From Diploptera punctata (Eukaryota > Arthropoda > Insecta > Blattodea > Blaberidae): a stretch of 64,000 nucleotides of DNA. Shown in pieces: positions 1 to 10,191 of the stretch (positions are counted from its first letter, which is position 1; the number at the start of each line of letters is the position of its first letter). The notes beneath the pieces are model-generated. The model worked only from the letters and a program-made list of their open reading frames with translations, was not told where the DNA came from and searched no databases. Where the stretch lies: positions 558,001 to 622,000 of the forward strand of contig JASPKZ010007248.1 of the NCBI GenBank assembly GCA_030220185.1, given 5' to 3'. The translations under genes and the position numbers were made by a program.

Positions 1-59
1 TTACAACAGAGAAGTATTTTTGGCGAAGGGCATCAAGAAAATCAGGAAAGGAGAAAATT

Positions 60-765
60 CGGAACCAGAAAATTAGAGAAACAGTGAATGTTAATGGATA
101 TGGACAACTAATGGCAAATGAGGGACATTTTGAAGAAGTGGCTGAATTTAAATATCTAGGAACAATAATTACAAATAGGAATGAGATGCATAAAGAAATT
201 AAACATAGATTCAATTCTGTAAATGCGTGTTATTATGCATTGCAGGGACTCTTGTCGTCCCAACTCCTTTCAAAAAACGTTAAACTGAAAATATGTAAGA
301 CTGTTATTCTCCCAGTTATATGGATGCGAAACATGGACTTTTACTTTAAAGGAGAAAAGATTACCAGTATTTGAGAATAAAGTTCTGGGGAAAAATTTTG
401 GACCAAAAAGCGATGAACAGACAGGTGAATGGAGAAAACTATATAATAGTAAACTACATGTTATATGTATAGGAAGCCACTAATAATAAGAACAGTTAAG
501 TCTCGTAGACTGCAATGGGCAGGACATGTGGAACGTATGGGGGTTGAAAGAGGTGCATGGAAGCTTCTTGTAGGAAAACCTGAGGGAAAACGCCCAGTTG
601 GTAGACCAAAAAAGAGGTGGGAGAATAACATTAACTATGATTTGAGGGAAGTAGATTATACAGGGATGATTGAAAAAAAAACATTAGCTCAGCATATGGA
701 TGTATGGAGAGCGTATGTCCATGTGGCCATGAACCTATGGGTTCGAAAGAGCCAGTGAGTGAAAC
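60..765 (+). pseudogene. LINE-C, 3' end of ORF2 (5'-truncated, broken)
   Basis: This is the C-terminal part of the reverse-transcriptase protein of an APE-type non-LTR retrotransposon, here called LINE-C. The first frame (84-374) holds the post-RT segment with FKYLGTIITN and a degraded form of the LPVxLYGCETW motif. A frame change near 375 leads to the second frame (465-758), with the C-terminal signature SRRLQWAGHVERMG, VGKPEGKRPVGRPKKRW and WRAYVHVAMNLWVR. The RT core lies upstream and is missing. Related copies lie near 3.3, 17.2, 18.0, 37.3, 50 and 53-59 kb. Frameshifts and stops make it inactive. I am sure of the family link but not of the clade (RTE-like or neighbouring). Confidence 0.85.
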
Positions 766-985
766 ACAATATATTAGTAATAGAAGAACGAAAATTGAAA
801 TGGTATGAACATCTGAAGAAGATGGAGAATAATAGAATCCCAAGAATGATGCTGAAGGCAGGATGAAGAGGGGGAAACCCAAGGAACAGTGGATGGATTA
901 AGTGAGAAGAAACATGATCATCAGAGACCTCAAAGAAGAAGATGCTGAGGATATAAATCTGTGGCGGAGCAAAATACGTTTATGC
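765..985 (+). pseudogene. LINE-H, C-terminal coding fragment
   Basis: Directly downstream of the LINE-C fragment, translation with one or two frame changes gives KLKWYEHLKKMENNRIP and then DLKEEDAEDINLWRSKI, the usual last segment of a LINE ORF2. The same ending occurs at 5040-5435. It has no RT core and is inactive. Confidence 0.6.
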
Positions 986-1112
986 GCGATAGTGCGTTTT
1001 GTCGTTGAAAGTTCAACTTCGTACATTTCGCGGTTGCCAACCTAAATAACTATATGTGATATTACATATTAGAAACCACGTGCGGGAAGTATATGTACGT
1101 ACAATGCATATA

Positions 1113-2382
1113 CAGGTGTCCCAAATTGATGTATATTTCTCAGCAACGAAATGAGACAAATACAATTTTTTTGTGTGTTTTATTTCTTAAGCCCGTACAT
1201 GCTCACCTCCTGCCGCAGTACACTCCCAACAACGACGTTGAACAGAGCTACACACGTTTTGGATTATTGTTATTGTAATGTCATTGACGGCATGTTCAAT
1301 CTGATCTCTCAGTTCCTCCAGTGTTTGTGGTTTTGTGGCGTACACCGTGCTCTTTACTGTTCCCCAAAGAAAGAAGTCTAGAGGGGTTAAATCAGGAGAT
1401 CGAGGCGGGAACTCCGTAGCACTTCCTCTTCGTCCTATCCATCTCTGATTTAATGTGCGTTCGAGAAAATTTCTCACATCGACATGAAAGTGAGGAGGAG
1501 CCCCGTCTTGTTGGAAGTAAACCTCATTTTCATTCTCAAAGAGATTTTCAATACGTGGAATCATGATTTCCAACATCTCCAGGTAAGTTTGACCCGTGAC
1601 GGTTCCTTGGAAGAAGTACGGCCCGATTAATCCTCGGAAAGACAAACCACACCATACCGATACTCCTGGAAGATTGACTGTCTTTTCTTCAATGATGTTT
1701 GGGTTTTGGTTAGCCCAGTACACACAATTATGTCGATTAATTGTGCCATTAAGTTTGAATGTGGCTTCATCTGACCAAACAATTGAGTCGGAAAATCTTC
1801 CCTTTCTCACACTTCTGCAGGAACCACTCACGAAATTGCAGTCATGTATCTGGGTCGTCCTCATTTAGTGCGTTTAGAAGTCTCGGAATGCTTCCATTTT
1901 TGGCCCCGCAAAATTCGATGAACACTGCTTTTCTTGATACCAATCTCACGAGAACATTGCCTCACTCACTTGTTTGAGGATCGTGCAAACACCTGCAACT
2001 GTACTCTCGTTATCAGTGGAACGTCTCTTTCTTCCGCACCGACCTTTCAACACATCTTGCACTGTTCCATCGTCTTCAAACTTGTCTCGGATTCTTGTTA
2101 TTGTTACCCTTGTTGGTGGTGGTGTCCCAAATTCAACCATCCAACGTCGTTGCACTTCAACAACATTCTCCACTTTCCAATAACACTTCAGTATCCACTT
2201 ACGTTCATCGAATGATAATCTCGCCGCCATTGTTGTTTATAAAGACGTGAAGATCGATGAACGTGTTGCTATGCTTTTCCAGTACCCTGTAGATCATGCA
2301 CAACAAAAATTGTATTTCTGTCTCATTTCGTTACTGAGAAATAACGTTTCAAAGAGTGTATTCATCTATTTGGGACACTCTG
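1113..2382 (-). mobile_element. Mariner-group DNA transposon with TIRs and TA duplication
   Basis: The left end reads CAGGTGTCCCAAATTGATG and the reverse complement of the right end reads CAGAGTGTCCCAAATAGATG. The match continues inward with gaps for about 60 bp through TTTCTCAGCAACGAAATGAG. TA flanks both ends (1111-1112 and 2383-2384), the duplication expected of the Tc1/mariner superfamily. The 1270 bp length fits an element carrying one transposase gene. The element looks structurally complete, but its gene is broken. Confidence 0.9.
1190..2230 (-). pseudogene. Mariner-group transposase, broken (DD41D-like)
   Basis: The enzyme would bind the TIRs and cut and paste the element. Translation starts at ATG 2230 (MAARLSFDER) with a helix-turn-helix N-terminus that includes VQRRWMVEFG and GRCGRKRRSTDN. 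The frame is lost near 1946. In a second frame the expected EDDPDT is followed by TGA where the family has CGA, and another shift near 1800 leads into IVWSDEATF, FQQDGAPPHFH and SPDLTPLDFFLWG. These hold the three catalytic aspartates. I count about 42 residues between the second and third, near the DD41D (Rosa/visitor) group. The breaks suggest fairly recent inactivation. Confidence 0.85.
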
Positions 2383-2384
2383 TA

Positions 2385-3129
2385 CAAAAATATATCCGAA
2401 AGATAGTGTTAATATACATCATACGAAACAAATCACTGCATTTTAAATGGACTGAACTTTATTTGAAACAACATAAAACAATAAATACGTACTTGCCGAC
2501 ATTTTATCACTAATACTGTCTCACGGCCTCCTGTACGTTCTTTCAACTAATAACCATTACCCACATTGTTAACGTTAGTCAGTTGTTTATAATGAACGCA
2601 AATATTTCCAACAAAGATATTATTTTACTATTATTTATTATTTTGAAAACACCATCGAGCAAAAACTAATGTACAACGCACGTTTGTGAAATGTTTTACA
2701 GAATTTTGGAAAATAAAAATCTCGCTGTCCCTCGGTTTTTAAACATTTCCTCGCCTCTGTAAAAACTACTTCCCAACCTCGCATCGTAATATACTATTGG
2801 GCTGGAGGAAAACTACTGTAATGTAGAGAAGATCCCTAATAAAAAAATGTGGTGTTTTTACAGCACTCGAACTTGCACTTTACACACCACAATTTCAAGA
2901 ACCGCGCCGAGTTTATGGGTCTCACGTTATGTGGAAGGGTTGAATGACGTAATCATTATTGACTATTTGCGTAATACCTAGAACTACCATAAACACGATG
3001 CGGTTCTAAGAATTGTGGTTTCACTGATGATTAATGCTGGTGTTATTGTTTTAACAGCTGAGATTTTTATTTCCATTACCACCGCGTTATCTTTATGACA
3101 TTTCTGGTATTCTCTCCTGGAATTGTAAT
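2385..3129. other. No recognised gene
   Basis: AT-rich sequence between the mariner element and repeat Z. I see no coding frame with family features and no clear terminal repeats. Confidence 0.5.
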
Positions 3130-3275
3130 AAGGTAAAGGTAAAGTGACTCCACTACAGGCCATAGGAGACCCTTGGAGTGGTAGGAGGTTAATCTACCTA
3201 TCTATAATGGCGTTCCCCAGTGTTGAGTCATAGCCTCTCCTTTGTAAGGAGTTAAGAGACAAATTTCATTTAGTT
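3130..3275 (+). repeat. Interspersed repeat Z
   Basis: It begins GGTAAAGGTAAAGTGACTCC and contains TAGGAGGTTAA, shared with 4085-4240 and 63703-63870. No coding content. It is probably a SINE or a DNA-element relic. Confidence 0.5.
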
Positions 3276-3284
3276 ACCTTATTT

Positions 3285-3580
3285 GGAAACCAAATATAAT
3301 AAGAACAATCAAGTCTCATAGATTGGGATGGGCAAGACATGTGGCACGAATGGGAAATGAAAGACGTGCATGGAAGCTTCTTGTAGGAAAACCAGAGGGA
3401 AAACGCCCAGTTGATAGATCAAGAATGAGGTTGGAGAATAACATTAATTTGATTTAAGGGAAGTAGATTATACAGGGAATGACTGGAAAACATTAGCTCA
3501 AGATAGGGGAGGATGTATGGAGAGCTTATGTCCGCGCGGCCATGAACCTACGGGTTCGATAGTGCCAGTGAGTTGGTAAG
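3285..3580 (+). pseudogene. LINE-C, 3' fragment
   Basis: About 290 bp matching the last part of LINE-C: the coding region for SHRLGWARHVARMG, then VGKPEGKRPVD, then the 3' end AACCTACGGGTTCGATAGTG. 5'-truncated and frameshifted near 3455. The immediate 5' neighbour is repeat Z. Confidence 0.8.
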
Positions 3581-4084
3581 TTAAGTTATTTGTCCATACT
3601 TTTTGTTGTATCAGCCCTAGTTTCTGTACCATGCATGTTAACTGGTCATAATATCGTTTTGTACATGTGGATTTTGCTTTTTAATTGTTTCCGTCATGTA
3701 TGTATATATATCGTATAGAAAGGGTGGAAGATAACAGGCTTGCAAAAAAGAGATAAAGGAGATAAGACTAATGGACGGGAAAAGAACAAGAGGAAGACCA
3801 GCCAAGAGATAGACAGTGGCTACACATCCAATACGTCTTCCCCGAGGAATGATTTGGAAAATAAACATGATGAAAATCCTACAAATAAAGAATTAGATTT
3901 GTCTATAGATATGATGAGTGGCATGCGGTCGTACCATCTCAATAAGACATCTAGCAGACAACTAGGGTATTCCTAGGATGTTTTAGATCGGTAAATTTTG
4001 CTTAGAGGCCTCTTTATTCAGGATTAAGGATCTTTTACAAACCTGAAAATCTTCAGACTTGGGACCTCCCGGATGACTTGCTCC
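3581..4084. other. No recognised gene
   Basis: The 78-codon open frame at 3740-3976 is charged and low in complexity (KGDKTNGREKNKRKTSQ) with no domain I recognise and no splice context. I do not call it a gene. Confidence 0.45.
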
Positions 4085-4240
4085 TTGGATTTTAGTAGGA
4101 GGTTAAGGCTTCTAGACAATCAACATTTGATATCAGACGGGTTGTCAGCCCTGTGTGACGGCCGCCTTTACTCCCAGAACAAGCGGCCGGCACTCATTTG
4201 CGTTAGAGGCTTAGTAGAACCCAGGGCCACTGTGTCACCA
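4085..4240 (+). repeat. Interspersed repeat Z
   Basis: Contains TAGTAGGAGGTTAAGGCTTC and CCTTTACTCCCAGAACAAGC, matching 63760-63825 where the same two blocks stand in the same order. Confidence 0.55.
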
Positions 4241-4344
4241 GATTGTTTGGGTCAGTTTAAAAATCATGACTCCACCGGGACTCGAACCCTCGACCTTCCG
4301 GTTTGTAGCGTAATACCAATAACCACCTACCCTACGGCGTGCTC

Positions 4345-4560
4345 CCGGCGGACTTGTAACAAACTTCTTAAGTTGGGACGCCTGGAAGGCGGAGTTACGT
4401 TGCCCCGATGATATGTTAGGTGATGAATGATAATGAAGCGCCAGGAGAGTCCTTAAACCTAAATCGACCATGATAGACCACTGGTATAATTCCCTTTAAG
4501 AAAAAATTCTTGTAATCTGACCGATAATCGAACTCGGGACCCCATGAACTATTCCTCCAT
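4345..4560 (-). mobile_element. tRNA-derived SINE, family 2
   Basis: On the minus strand a tRNA-like head with a B-box-like GGTTCGA-type block (here degenerate, complement of the segment near 4525-4540) is followed by AACTATTCC-type sequence, the TTAAGGACTCTCCTGGCGCT block and the GTAACTCCGCCTTCCAGGCG tail. The same order is seen at 6752-6950, with tails at 7570 and 51500. Pol III-type retroposon, no coding capacity. Confidence 0.6.
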
Positions 4561-4903
4561 AAAAAAACTAAAAAAATCTGAAACCATAATGCCACAATAA
4601 ACTGAATATTCCTTTATGTAAGCTCCAATATTCTCTTTTGCATCATCTGGTAACCCTAAAAAACAAACTTTAACAGTTTTGCTGTAATATTTGCAAAATG
4701 AGGAAAAACTTGACAATCTATACATACTTACATAAATAGCATGACAATATTGCTGTAATAGCCTTTAACATTTTACATACAGGATTTTTTTAATGCTGTT
4801 ACTACCAAAATCTCTGACCACTAGTCTATGAGGCTGAGATTATAAGCGACGCCATTCCAATCTGGGTACGTGCAGACAAACTTAGGTCAAATGCCCTTAT
4901 CTG

Positions 4904-4931
4904 AACTCTCTCTCTCTCTCTCTCTCTCTCT
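4904..4931. repeat. (TC)n microsatellite
   Basis: About 14 uninterrupted TC units. Confidence 0.95.
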
Positions 4932-4944
4932 ACCTGAGTTTACA

Positions 4945-5520
4945 TCTCATTTTTATATGCCCCACGCCATATGGGATTCACAGGGACACAACCTGTCAGG
5001 AGAAGGTCTTTTAAACTGTTTGGCAAATTCCTACCAGGAAAATGAAAATAATTATAAGTGCAGAAATGAGTGTTTTAAGAAGATCAGCTGAAACCCCTAA
5101 AATGGATAGAATACGAAATAAAGGAATAAGGGAAATTATGAGTGCACAAGAGGAGCCGGACATAGTAGACATTACAGAAAAGAAAATGTTACAGTGGTAT
5201 TGTCATGTCAAAAGAATGCCAGAACAAATATTGCCTAAAATTATTACGGGATGGATTCCAATGGGAAGGGGCAAGAAAGTAAGACCAAAGAAAACCTGGA
5301 TAGAAGGTGTGCAAGCGGCTATGATTATCAGAGGATTGGAGGAAGATCAATGGATGGACAGAGAGGAATGGAGTTTGATTTCCGGAAGACAGCGGCAGCT
5401 GTCATGATACCGGATGATGATATTAAAAAACAGCACTATTTTTATCACACAAGGACATTCAGGACCTCCCTCGATGAGTTATCAGCTAAATTCCGAGACC
5501 ACCCCCGGGTCAACACGAAA
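4945..5520 (+). repeat. Repeat W, split by a LINE fragment
   Basis: 4945-5038 and 5440-5520 together match the uninterrupted copy at 28235-28410: a GTGCCGCACGTCACCCGGGC-like start, then CACAAGGACAT, GGACCTCCC, GAGTGATCAGCT. Here it is divided by LINE sequence at 5040-5435. Confidence 0.6.
5040..5435 (+). pseudogene. LINE-H, C-terminal fragment
   Basis: A 121-codon frame (5042-5407) has the end features of a LINE ORF2: RRSAETPKMDRIRNKGIRE, then LQWYCHVKRMPEQILPKI, a GRGKKVRPKKTW block in place of the usual GRP repeat, and DQWMDREEW. The RT core is missing and the piece sits inside repeat W, consistent with a 5'-truncated insertion. I could not define a target duplication. Confidence 0.75.
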
Positions 5521-5522
5521 AT

Positions 5523-5935
5523 CTAACAAGTAAACTGCCAACCATTGCATGCCGAAACCTACTTTTAAATTTCTCCCAGAGAAGCGTTGTGTACCAAGGT
5601 CGTGTTCAAAATATAGTTGCCGTTTTTAACTGCAGGGCACTAAAATCCAGTGCCAAAACTCTCATTTAAACTATAGGGAAGTGATACAACTGAACTGGTA
5701 GATTGAATAACCCAGACTACATACCAACCGCGCCGTGTGTCGCCACACTTCACTGCGCTCTTACTCAAGCAGGGAGTCCATCTGCTCCATACAGCTGGTT
5801 CAATTGCTGGTTTCTGGCTTCGATTTCTGTGCCTTGCAGTTAAAAACGGCAGATTTTTTAATACGGCCTTGGTACGTGAGAACGTTTCTGTGGGAGACAT
5901 TTCAAGGTAGATTTCGGTATTTAGACACATATTCA
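5523..5935 (-). mobile_element. Long-TIR fold-back MITE, family F
   Basis: The first 110 bp and the last 110 bp are imperfect inverted repeats. AAGCGTTGTGTACCAAGG near 5583 and GCCGTTTTTAACTGCAGGGC near 5620 recur inverted at about 5828-5890. The core has no coding frame. A second copy lies in the opposite orientation at 35712-36138 with the same core. The superfamily is unknown; the ends look like AAGTAAACTGCCAACCATTG. Confidence 0.75.
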
Positions 5936-5984
5936 CACTAAATAAGGCTGGGATAGCTGTGACGACCAGATGCTTTTTGCAGAC

Positions 5985-6130
5985 TAATTGGGATTTAAAG
6001 TTTCCTGACATTTGTCTTATAAGTGAGCAAAAAACCCGGAAAAAATCTCACACGGGAAACTTGTCTCGACCGAGGATCGAACACACGCCCGCTTCCTACG
6101 AGGCAACGAAATTACCCAGACACAACAGCA
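5985..6130 (-). mobile_element. tRNA-derived SINE, family 1 (fragment)
   Basis: The minus strand has a tRNA-like head with B box GTTCGATCCTCGG, then the SINE-1 body TTTGCTCACTTATAAGACAA and ATGTCAGGAAACTTTAA. Diverged relative to 29.7 and 35.2 kb. Confidence 0.65.
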
Positions 6131-6149
6131 GAGAACGTGCTGTTAATCT

Positions 6150-6245
6150 GCAACATTGGTCGCATGGCTTTACACGACCCCAGCAGGGTTTGAACTCGTA
6201 AACCAGAAATCATCATGCTAACCACTGGTCCAAGAGAACTGGCAT
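6150..6245 (-). mobile_element. tRNA-like SINE head
   Basis: The minus strand reads ACCAGTGGTTAGCATGATG (A box-like) then GAGTTCAAACCC (B box), about 35 bp apart. Tail not defined. Confidence 0.5.
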
Positions 6246-6349
6246 AAATAATTGTAATAACTATGTTTGCAAGTAGCGGCAAATAAGTTTATGTTTCAGT
6301 AACTAATTCAACAAACAGCCTCAAGATTATCATGAAAAGATTTGACACC

Positions 6350-6540
6350 GAAGTCACCGTTATTTTGTAGGAACGAGATTTTAGGGTCAAGACGGGCCAC
6401 TACACTCTTTCAAACGCATAATTTTGAAGGACTTCTAGCGAATTCCGAAGGAGGTTGTTCTCATTAAAAATTAACAAAAACTCATCATCAATGTTACTTA
6501 GCAGACACCGAAAATTACAATCCCAAATATTTATAATTAT
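6350..6540. repeat. Repeat X fragment
   Basis: Shares the blocks GCGAATTCCGAAGGAGGTTG, TTCTCAT and AGCAGACACCGAAAAT with 9310-9500 and with the repeat X copies at 9.8-12.5 and 16.0 kb. Noncoding. Confidence 0.5.
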
Positions 6541-6574
6541 ACGACTAGCGGCTCCACGTTAAGAAAAGCAGGTA

Positions 6575-6705
6575 TAACGACTGGGGATCCAACATGCTGG
6601 CCACATGTCACCCCTACACTGGCTGTACGATCGTCTACATGTCATTAACACACGTAGATGTGATGCCAGCAGACGAATAGTAGGCCAAGGGTCTTCTACA
6701 TCTGT
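6575..6705 (+). mobile_element. SINE family 4, 3' part
   Basis: ACATGTCACCCCTACACTGG, GATGCCAGCAGACG and TAGGCCAAGG match, in opposite orientation, the two fuller copies at 22820-23159 and 23270-23500. Confidence 0.6.
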
Positions 6706-6709
6706 CGTG

Positions 6710-6711
<2 letters not shown>

Positions 6712-6751
<40 letters not shown>
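6712..6751. repeat. (TA)n microsatellite
   Basis: About 20 TA units. Confidence 0.95.
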
Positions 6752-6757
<6 letters not shown>

Positions 6758-6950
6758 CAACCTCATGGGTTAGTGGTCAGAGTTTCTGACTACAGTTCAT
6801 GAGGTCCCGGATCGATTCCCGTTCAGACCATAGAATATTTTCCTTAAATGGAACTATTCCTGTAATTGTACGTCTGGACTTCAGGTTAAGTTTAAGTTTA
6901 GGACTCTCCTGGCACTTCATTATCATTTATCACCCATCATATTATATTAT
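6752..6950 (+). mobile_element. tRNA-derived SINE, family 2
   Basis: Head GGGTTAGTGGTCAGAGTTTC (A box-like), B box GGATCGATTCCCG, then AAATGGAACTATTCCTG and CTCTCCTGGCACTTCATTAT. Same order as 4345-4560 on the other strand and the head at 59150. Confidence 0.7.
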
Positions 6951-6954
6951 CATA

Positions 6955-7052
6955 AGTAATGCCACGAGTGATTTCCAAATTATCGATAAATTCACGACTC
7001 ACGAAGTGAGGAGTGAATTTATCTAGAGAATTTGGAAATCAAGAGTGGCATT
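6955..7052. repeat. Fold-back palindrome
   Basis: Arms of about 46 bp: TAATGCCACGAGTGATTTCC is inverted as GGAAATCAAGAGTGGCATTT, and AAATTCACGACTCACG as AAGTGAGGAGTGAATTT. Small MITE-like hairpin, superfamily unknown. Confidence 0.7.
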
Positions 7053-7565
7053 TGTTAGGACTATTTAACGAATAAAATTAGGCTCTTTACTAAAAAAATA
7101 ATTATTTGAATATAGTTACAAGTGTTTTAAAACATTTATACAGTTAATGTAAACGGTGATGTTTGAAAACAAATTAGAAATGCGAGGTTATGTATATTCA
7201 CTGCAACTCGATCATATTATTTATTGCCAAATAGGGTCGCAATATTGTAAAAATGCACTCTAGTGGAGAAATAATGAAACACATCAAACTATTATAATTA
7301 ACATTATAGGTTAATCATTTATATTTTGAATAAACAACTCAGTAAAATCACTGAATCTATTCATTATTTGCTTATTCAATGTATTTGTCGAGAAAAATAA
7401 TGGTCTAACCTGTTCAGAATATTAAGAAAGGAGGAGCTTTCTTTATCACAAAAGCAGGAACTGATAAAGATAAATCAATAAAGAGCGAGGTGAAACACGA
7501 CTGCCATTGGTGTAAAACAGAATTAATTAAAACGTTATTCGTCATTGACTACCATTTGCGACATG
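7053..7565. other. No recognised gene
   Basis: AT-rich sequence without a coding frame, TIR or SINE boxes that I can recognise. Confidence 0.5.
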
Positions 7566-7569
7566 AGTT

Positions 7570-7645
7570 AAATAGTCAGGGTAACTTAACTCCGTCTTCC
7601 AGGTGCCCCAACCTAAGAAATTGATTCCAATGCCAGGGGAGAAAG
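7570..7645 (+). repeat. SINE family 2 tail
   Basis: TTAACTCCGTCTTCCAGGTG, CCCCAACCTAAGAA and CCAATGCCAGG match 51575-51640. Confidence 0.6.
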
Positions 7646-7728
7646 ATAAGTAAATGTTAGATTATTATCCTTGAAGACTTAACAAAAGAAATACAGTAGG
7701 CATATATATATATATATATATACTAGCT

Positions 7729-8190
7729 GGCCCGGCGAACGTCGTATCGCCTTTAAATATCTTCTTCTTCTTCTTCACTTCCTGGTTTAGGCAAGAGTTG
7801 CCTGTTCCGTCTTCACTAATAGATCTAAGACCATCGCTTCCGAGGACGTCCGACATCTCTTCTTCCTCTTGGAAAATAATGGAAGATTTTATTTTGTAAT
7901 CTACTTTCTTCCATTCTATCTACATGTTCTTTCCACTGTATCTTGTTGTTAAATATATTTTCTTTTATGGAGTAGATCTGCAGTTCTTCACGGATATCCT
8001 CATTTCTTATCTGGTCCATTCTAGTGCAGCGCCTTTAAATATTTTTACGTTAATTTTTCCGATGTTTTAATAGTTATCTGCTATTCGGGGCGGAAAAAAA
8101 AATCAAACAAATCAAAGATCATAAAAATCGGTCCAGCCGTTCTTGAGTTATAAATAGTGTAACTAATCCGACTTTGTTTTATATATATAT
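7729..8190 (-). mobile_element. Helitron-like nonautonomous element (split)
   Basis: On the minus strand it ends CGTTCGCCGGGCCAGCTAG followed by T, which fits a Helitron 3' end (CTRR, insertion before T). The 5' part contains AACTCAAGAACGGCTGGACC, a segment common in such repeats. No Rep/helicase coding. A LINE-B copy splits it at 7761-8029. Confidence 0.4.
7761..8029 (-). pseudogene. LINE-B, 5'-truncated copy with TSD
   Basis: The minus-strand frame reads MDQIRNEDIREELQIYSI, KEHVDRME and RGRRDVGRPRKRW, nearly identical to the end of LINE-B at 44640-44860. The 3' tail is (GAA)n. The 13 bp target CGCCTTTAAATAT stands on both sides (7748-7760 and 8030-8042). A recent insertion into a Helitron-like element. 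Confidence 0.9.
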
Positions 8191-8204
8191 ACATATATAT
8201 ATAT

Positions 8205-9290
8205 ATAAGTCCCGGCCACGCGTTGCTGTGGCTAAGGTATACGTTAAATTATGTTGTAGTAAACTAAGTGAGAAATCTAAATCAGAAAGTTTTTGTTTTA
8301 CACAATATTTTTTAGTTCTGGTACGTTAACTACACCCGGTATAAATATGGGTGGTGGTTTATGTGGAAGTGGTTTTGTTGATTGAGATGAATTTATGTTC
8401 TCTGCATTCTCAGTATCATCTATAAGTGTATCATAAGGATTATATATATTTATTGATGGAATATTTTGAGGAGGCTTGCTGATTTCATTATACTTTCGTT
8501 TTTTTCTACGAACTTGTTGGCAATTTGGATTCTCATCATCATCATCATCAAGAAGTCTCTGTATAGTAATATCATCTTGTGATATATTATAGTCATCTTG
8601 CTTTTCATTTAATTGAGGCATGGAGATTGTTTCTGTAATATTAGGCATATTATTATAACTAACAGACTTACTTACAGTTCTGTTATTCCGTTCCTTAGGA
8701 CCTTCATATGTTTTTAAATTGACATTCTTCTTAAATGTAAGATTTATGTCACATAGGCCTATACCAATTTGCGGAAATTCACTTGATATCTTATCATTCA
8801 TGGTCTCTAGAACTGATTCACCATATTGTTCAATGTCCCTTCTCGGTCCAGTTAAATTTAAATTAAGTTGCTGTCTTTCAGCCAAATTACTTAAAACTAA
8901 TACTTACACACGACATTAATATTATTATCAATATATTGAAAATAAACAATGAACATACTTAAATTATGAAATAATCAATATTTGTAATTCAATTGAAATT
9001 CGCGGTTGCAACAAAAAGCACAGCCACCTGGTTAAATAATAAACCAATTACCTTACACGGCCATCTGTTAAAATCGTATGGAACTAACAGATAAGTATAA
9101 CTCTTTGTTAAATAATAAACAAATAATTTGCAGTAAAAATAATGCGACTATAAATTTAACTATGAACTTCTGTAAGTCTCAAGTTGGATCAAACTGCACA
9201 CAGTGTGCAAAATTTTATTAAAATCGGTTCAGTAGTTTAGGATTCCATCGCGGACAAACAACGTGACACGTAATTTTTATATATTAAGAT
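8205..9290 (-). mobile_element. Nonautonomous repeat with gag-like frame
   Basis: On the minus strand it opens near 9290 with TATATAAAAATTACGTGTCA and AACTACTGAACCGATTTTAA, and closes near 8205 with GCAACGCGTGGCCGGG, bordered by (TA)n at both sides. These end blocks resemble the Helitron-like repeats at 7729 and 21753. Inside lies the reading frame annotated separately. I cannot define exact termini. Confidence 0.4.
8298..8885 (-). pseudogene. LINE ORF1 (gag)-like N-terminal fragment
   Basis: An open stretch of about 195 codons with no ATG at its head (it starts at TTG). It is polar and Asn/Asp rich, with a run of five Asp (RLLDDDDDENPN) and a basic patch RRKKRKY. It ends HKPPPIFIPGVVNVPEL then a stop. 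A P-P-P-I-F block followed by a hydrophobic G-V-x-N segment is typical of the start of the conserved region of jockey-type LINE gag proteins, upstream of the zinc knuckles; here the frame stops at that point. So it looks like the variable half of an ORF1 captured in a repeat. A host-derived exon is possible. Function not assignable. Confidence 0.45.
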
Positions 9291-9309
9291 ATATATATAT
9301 ATATATATC

Positions 9310-9500
9310 GTAATCCAGAAAAACCGTACCATATTTCAACTTGCTGAGGAATTAGTTTAGTTCCTGCGTGACGGACTTTTTGGCGATTTCCGAAGGCATG
9401 AAGCTGTTACGGTTGTTCTCATGAAATATTTTTAATTTTTTTTACAGATCTTCACCGATCCTATCTAGTAGATACCGAAATTGACCAAGACAAAAATGGG
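9310..9500. repeat. Repeat X fragment
   Basis: GCGATTTCCGAAGGCATGAA, GTTGTTCTCATG and AGTAGATACCGAAATT correspond to 6430-6520. Noncoding. Confidence 0.5.
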
Positions 9501-9514
9501 TGTATATATATATA

Positions 9515-9733
9515 TATCATCATCATCATAGTACATTCACGAATTTAGGCCATTTGTTGACCTGTTTCGGCCTCAAGAGAAACACCATCCAGAAGTCTTT
9601 TGAGTGGACGTCCTGGTTTTCTTCTTCCTGCAGGTTGATATCTTAACATTAGTTTGGGTATTCTGTGATCTTCCATTCGATGAACATGTTGTATCCATCT
9701 TGACTTATAATCAGAAATTTTGTTTTCTAAAGA

Positions 9734-9735
<2 letters not shown>
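9515..9735 (-). pseudogene. LINE-E, 5'-truncated 3' end
   Basis: Starts with an (ATC)n tail and matches 13214-13432 almost base for base; the minus strand encodes HRMEDHRIPK and GRRKPGRPLKRLL-type sequence. Truncated at a (TA)n tract. Confidence 0.85.

Positions 9736-9737
<2 letters not shown>

Positions 9738-9799
<62 letters not shown>
9738..9799. repeat. (TA)n(TG)n microsatellite
   Basis: About 10 TA units followed by about 20 TG units. Confidence 0.95.
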
Positions 9800-9824
9800 C
9801 CGTCCGTTAACGCTCTCATATGCG

Positions 9825-10191
9825 GTCTTAAATAGATGAAATATTAAGTTTTCGTGTCACTTATTTAAATGTGTCGGACCGCAGTGACAACAAACATATT
9901 TTTTCTTCAATTTTGGATTTCAACTTAACGCCAATTCTAACGGTCGGATTTAGCTTTTTTTTTTGGGCAATACTTTCCTAGGTTTATTTAAACAGTATGT
10001 ACTAAGTTTCGTTTCGAAAATTTGAAAATTGTTAGGCTAATTTATATAAATTCTTGTCACGGTAATTTCCAGTTCTACTAGGTAGGATCGATCAACCTCA
10101 ATAACTTATTTCCTTCGGAATTGGCTAAAATATAATTTTACACTCAAATCGTCAAGGCAAATGCTGTGTTGAAATTTCATTACCAGACTTA
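9825..10191. repeat. Repeat X, interrupted copy
   Basis: Blocks ATTAAGTTTTCGTGTCAC, GTCGGACCGCAGTGACAAC, CAGTATGTACTAAGTTTCGTT and GTTGAAATTTCATTACC also occur, in the same order, at 11440-12540 and 16040-16290. It continues at about 11056-11100 after the transposon at 10192. Confidence 0.65.

Noticed and set aside
3740..3976. Small charged reading frame as a host gene
   Set aside because: Low complexity, no domain, no splice or promoter signals, and AT-rich context where such frames occur by chance.
7665..7856. Short minus-strand frame spanning a (TA)n tract
   Set aside because: It joins a LINE-B tail with a microsatellite and has no independent support.
9604..9810. Hydrophobic frame with a VCVCVC end
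   Set aside because: Antisense reading of a LINE-E fragment running into a (TG)n microsatellite.
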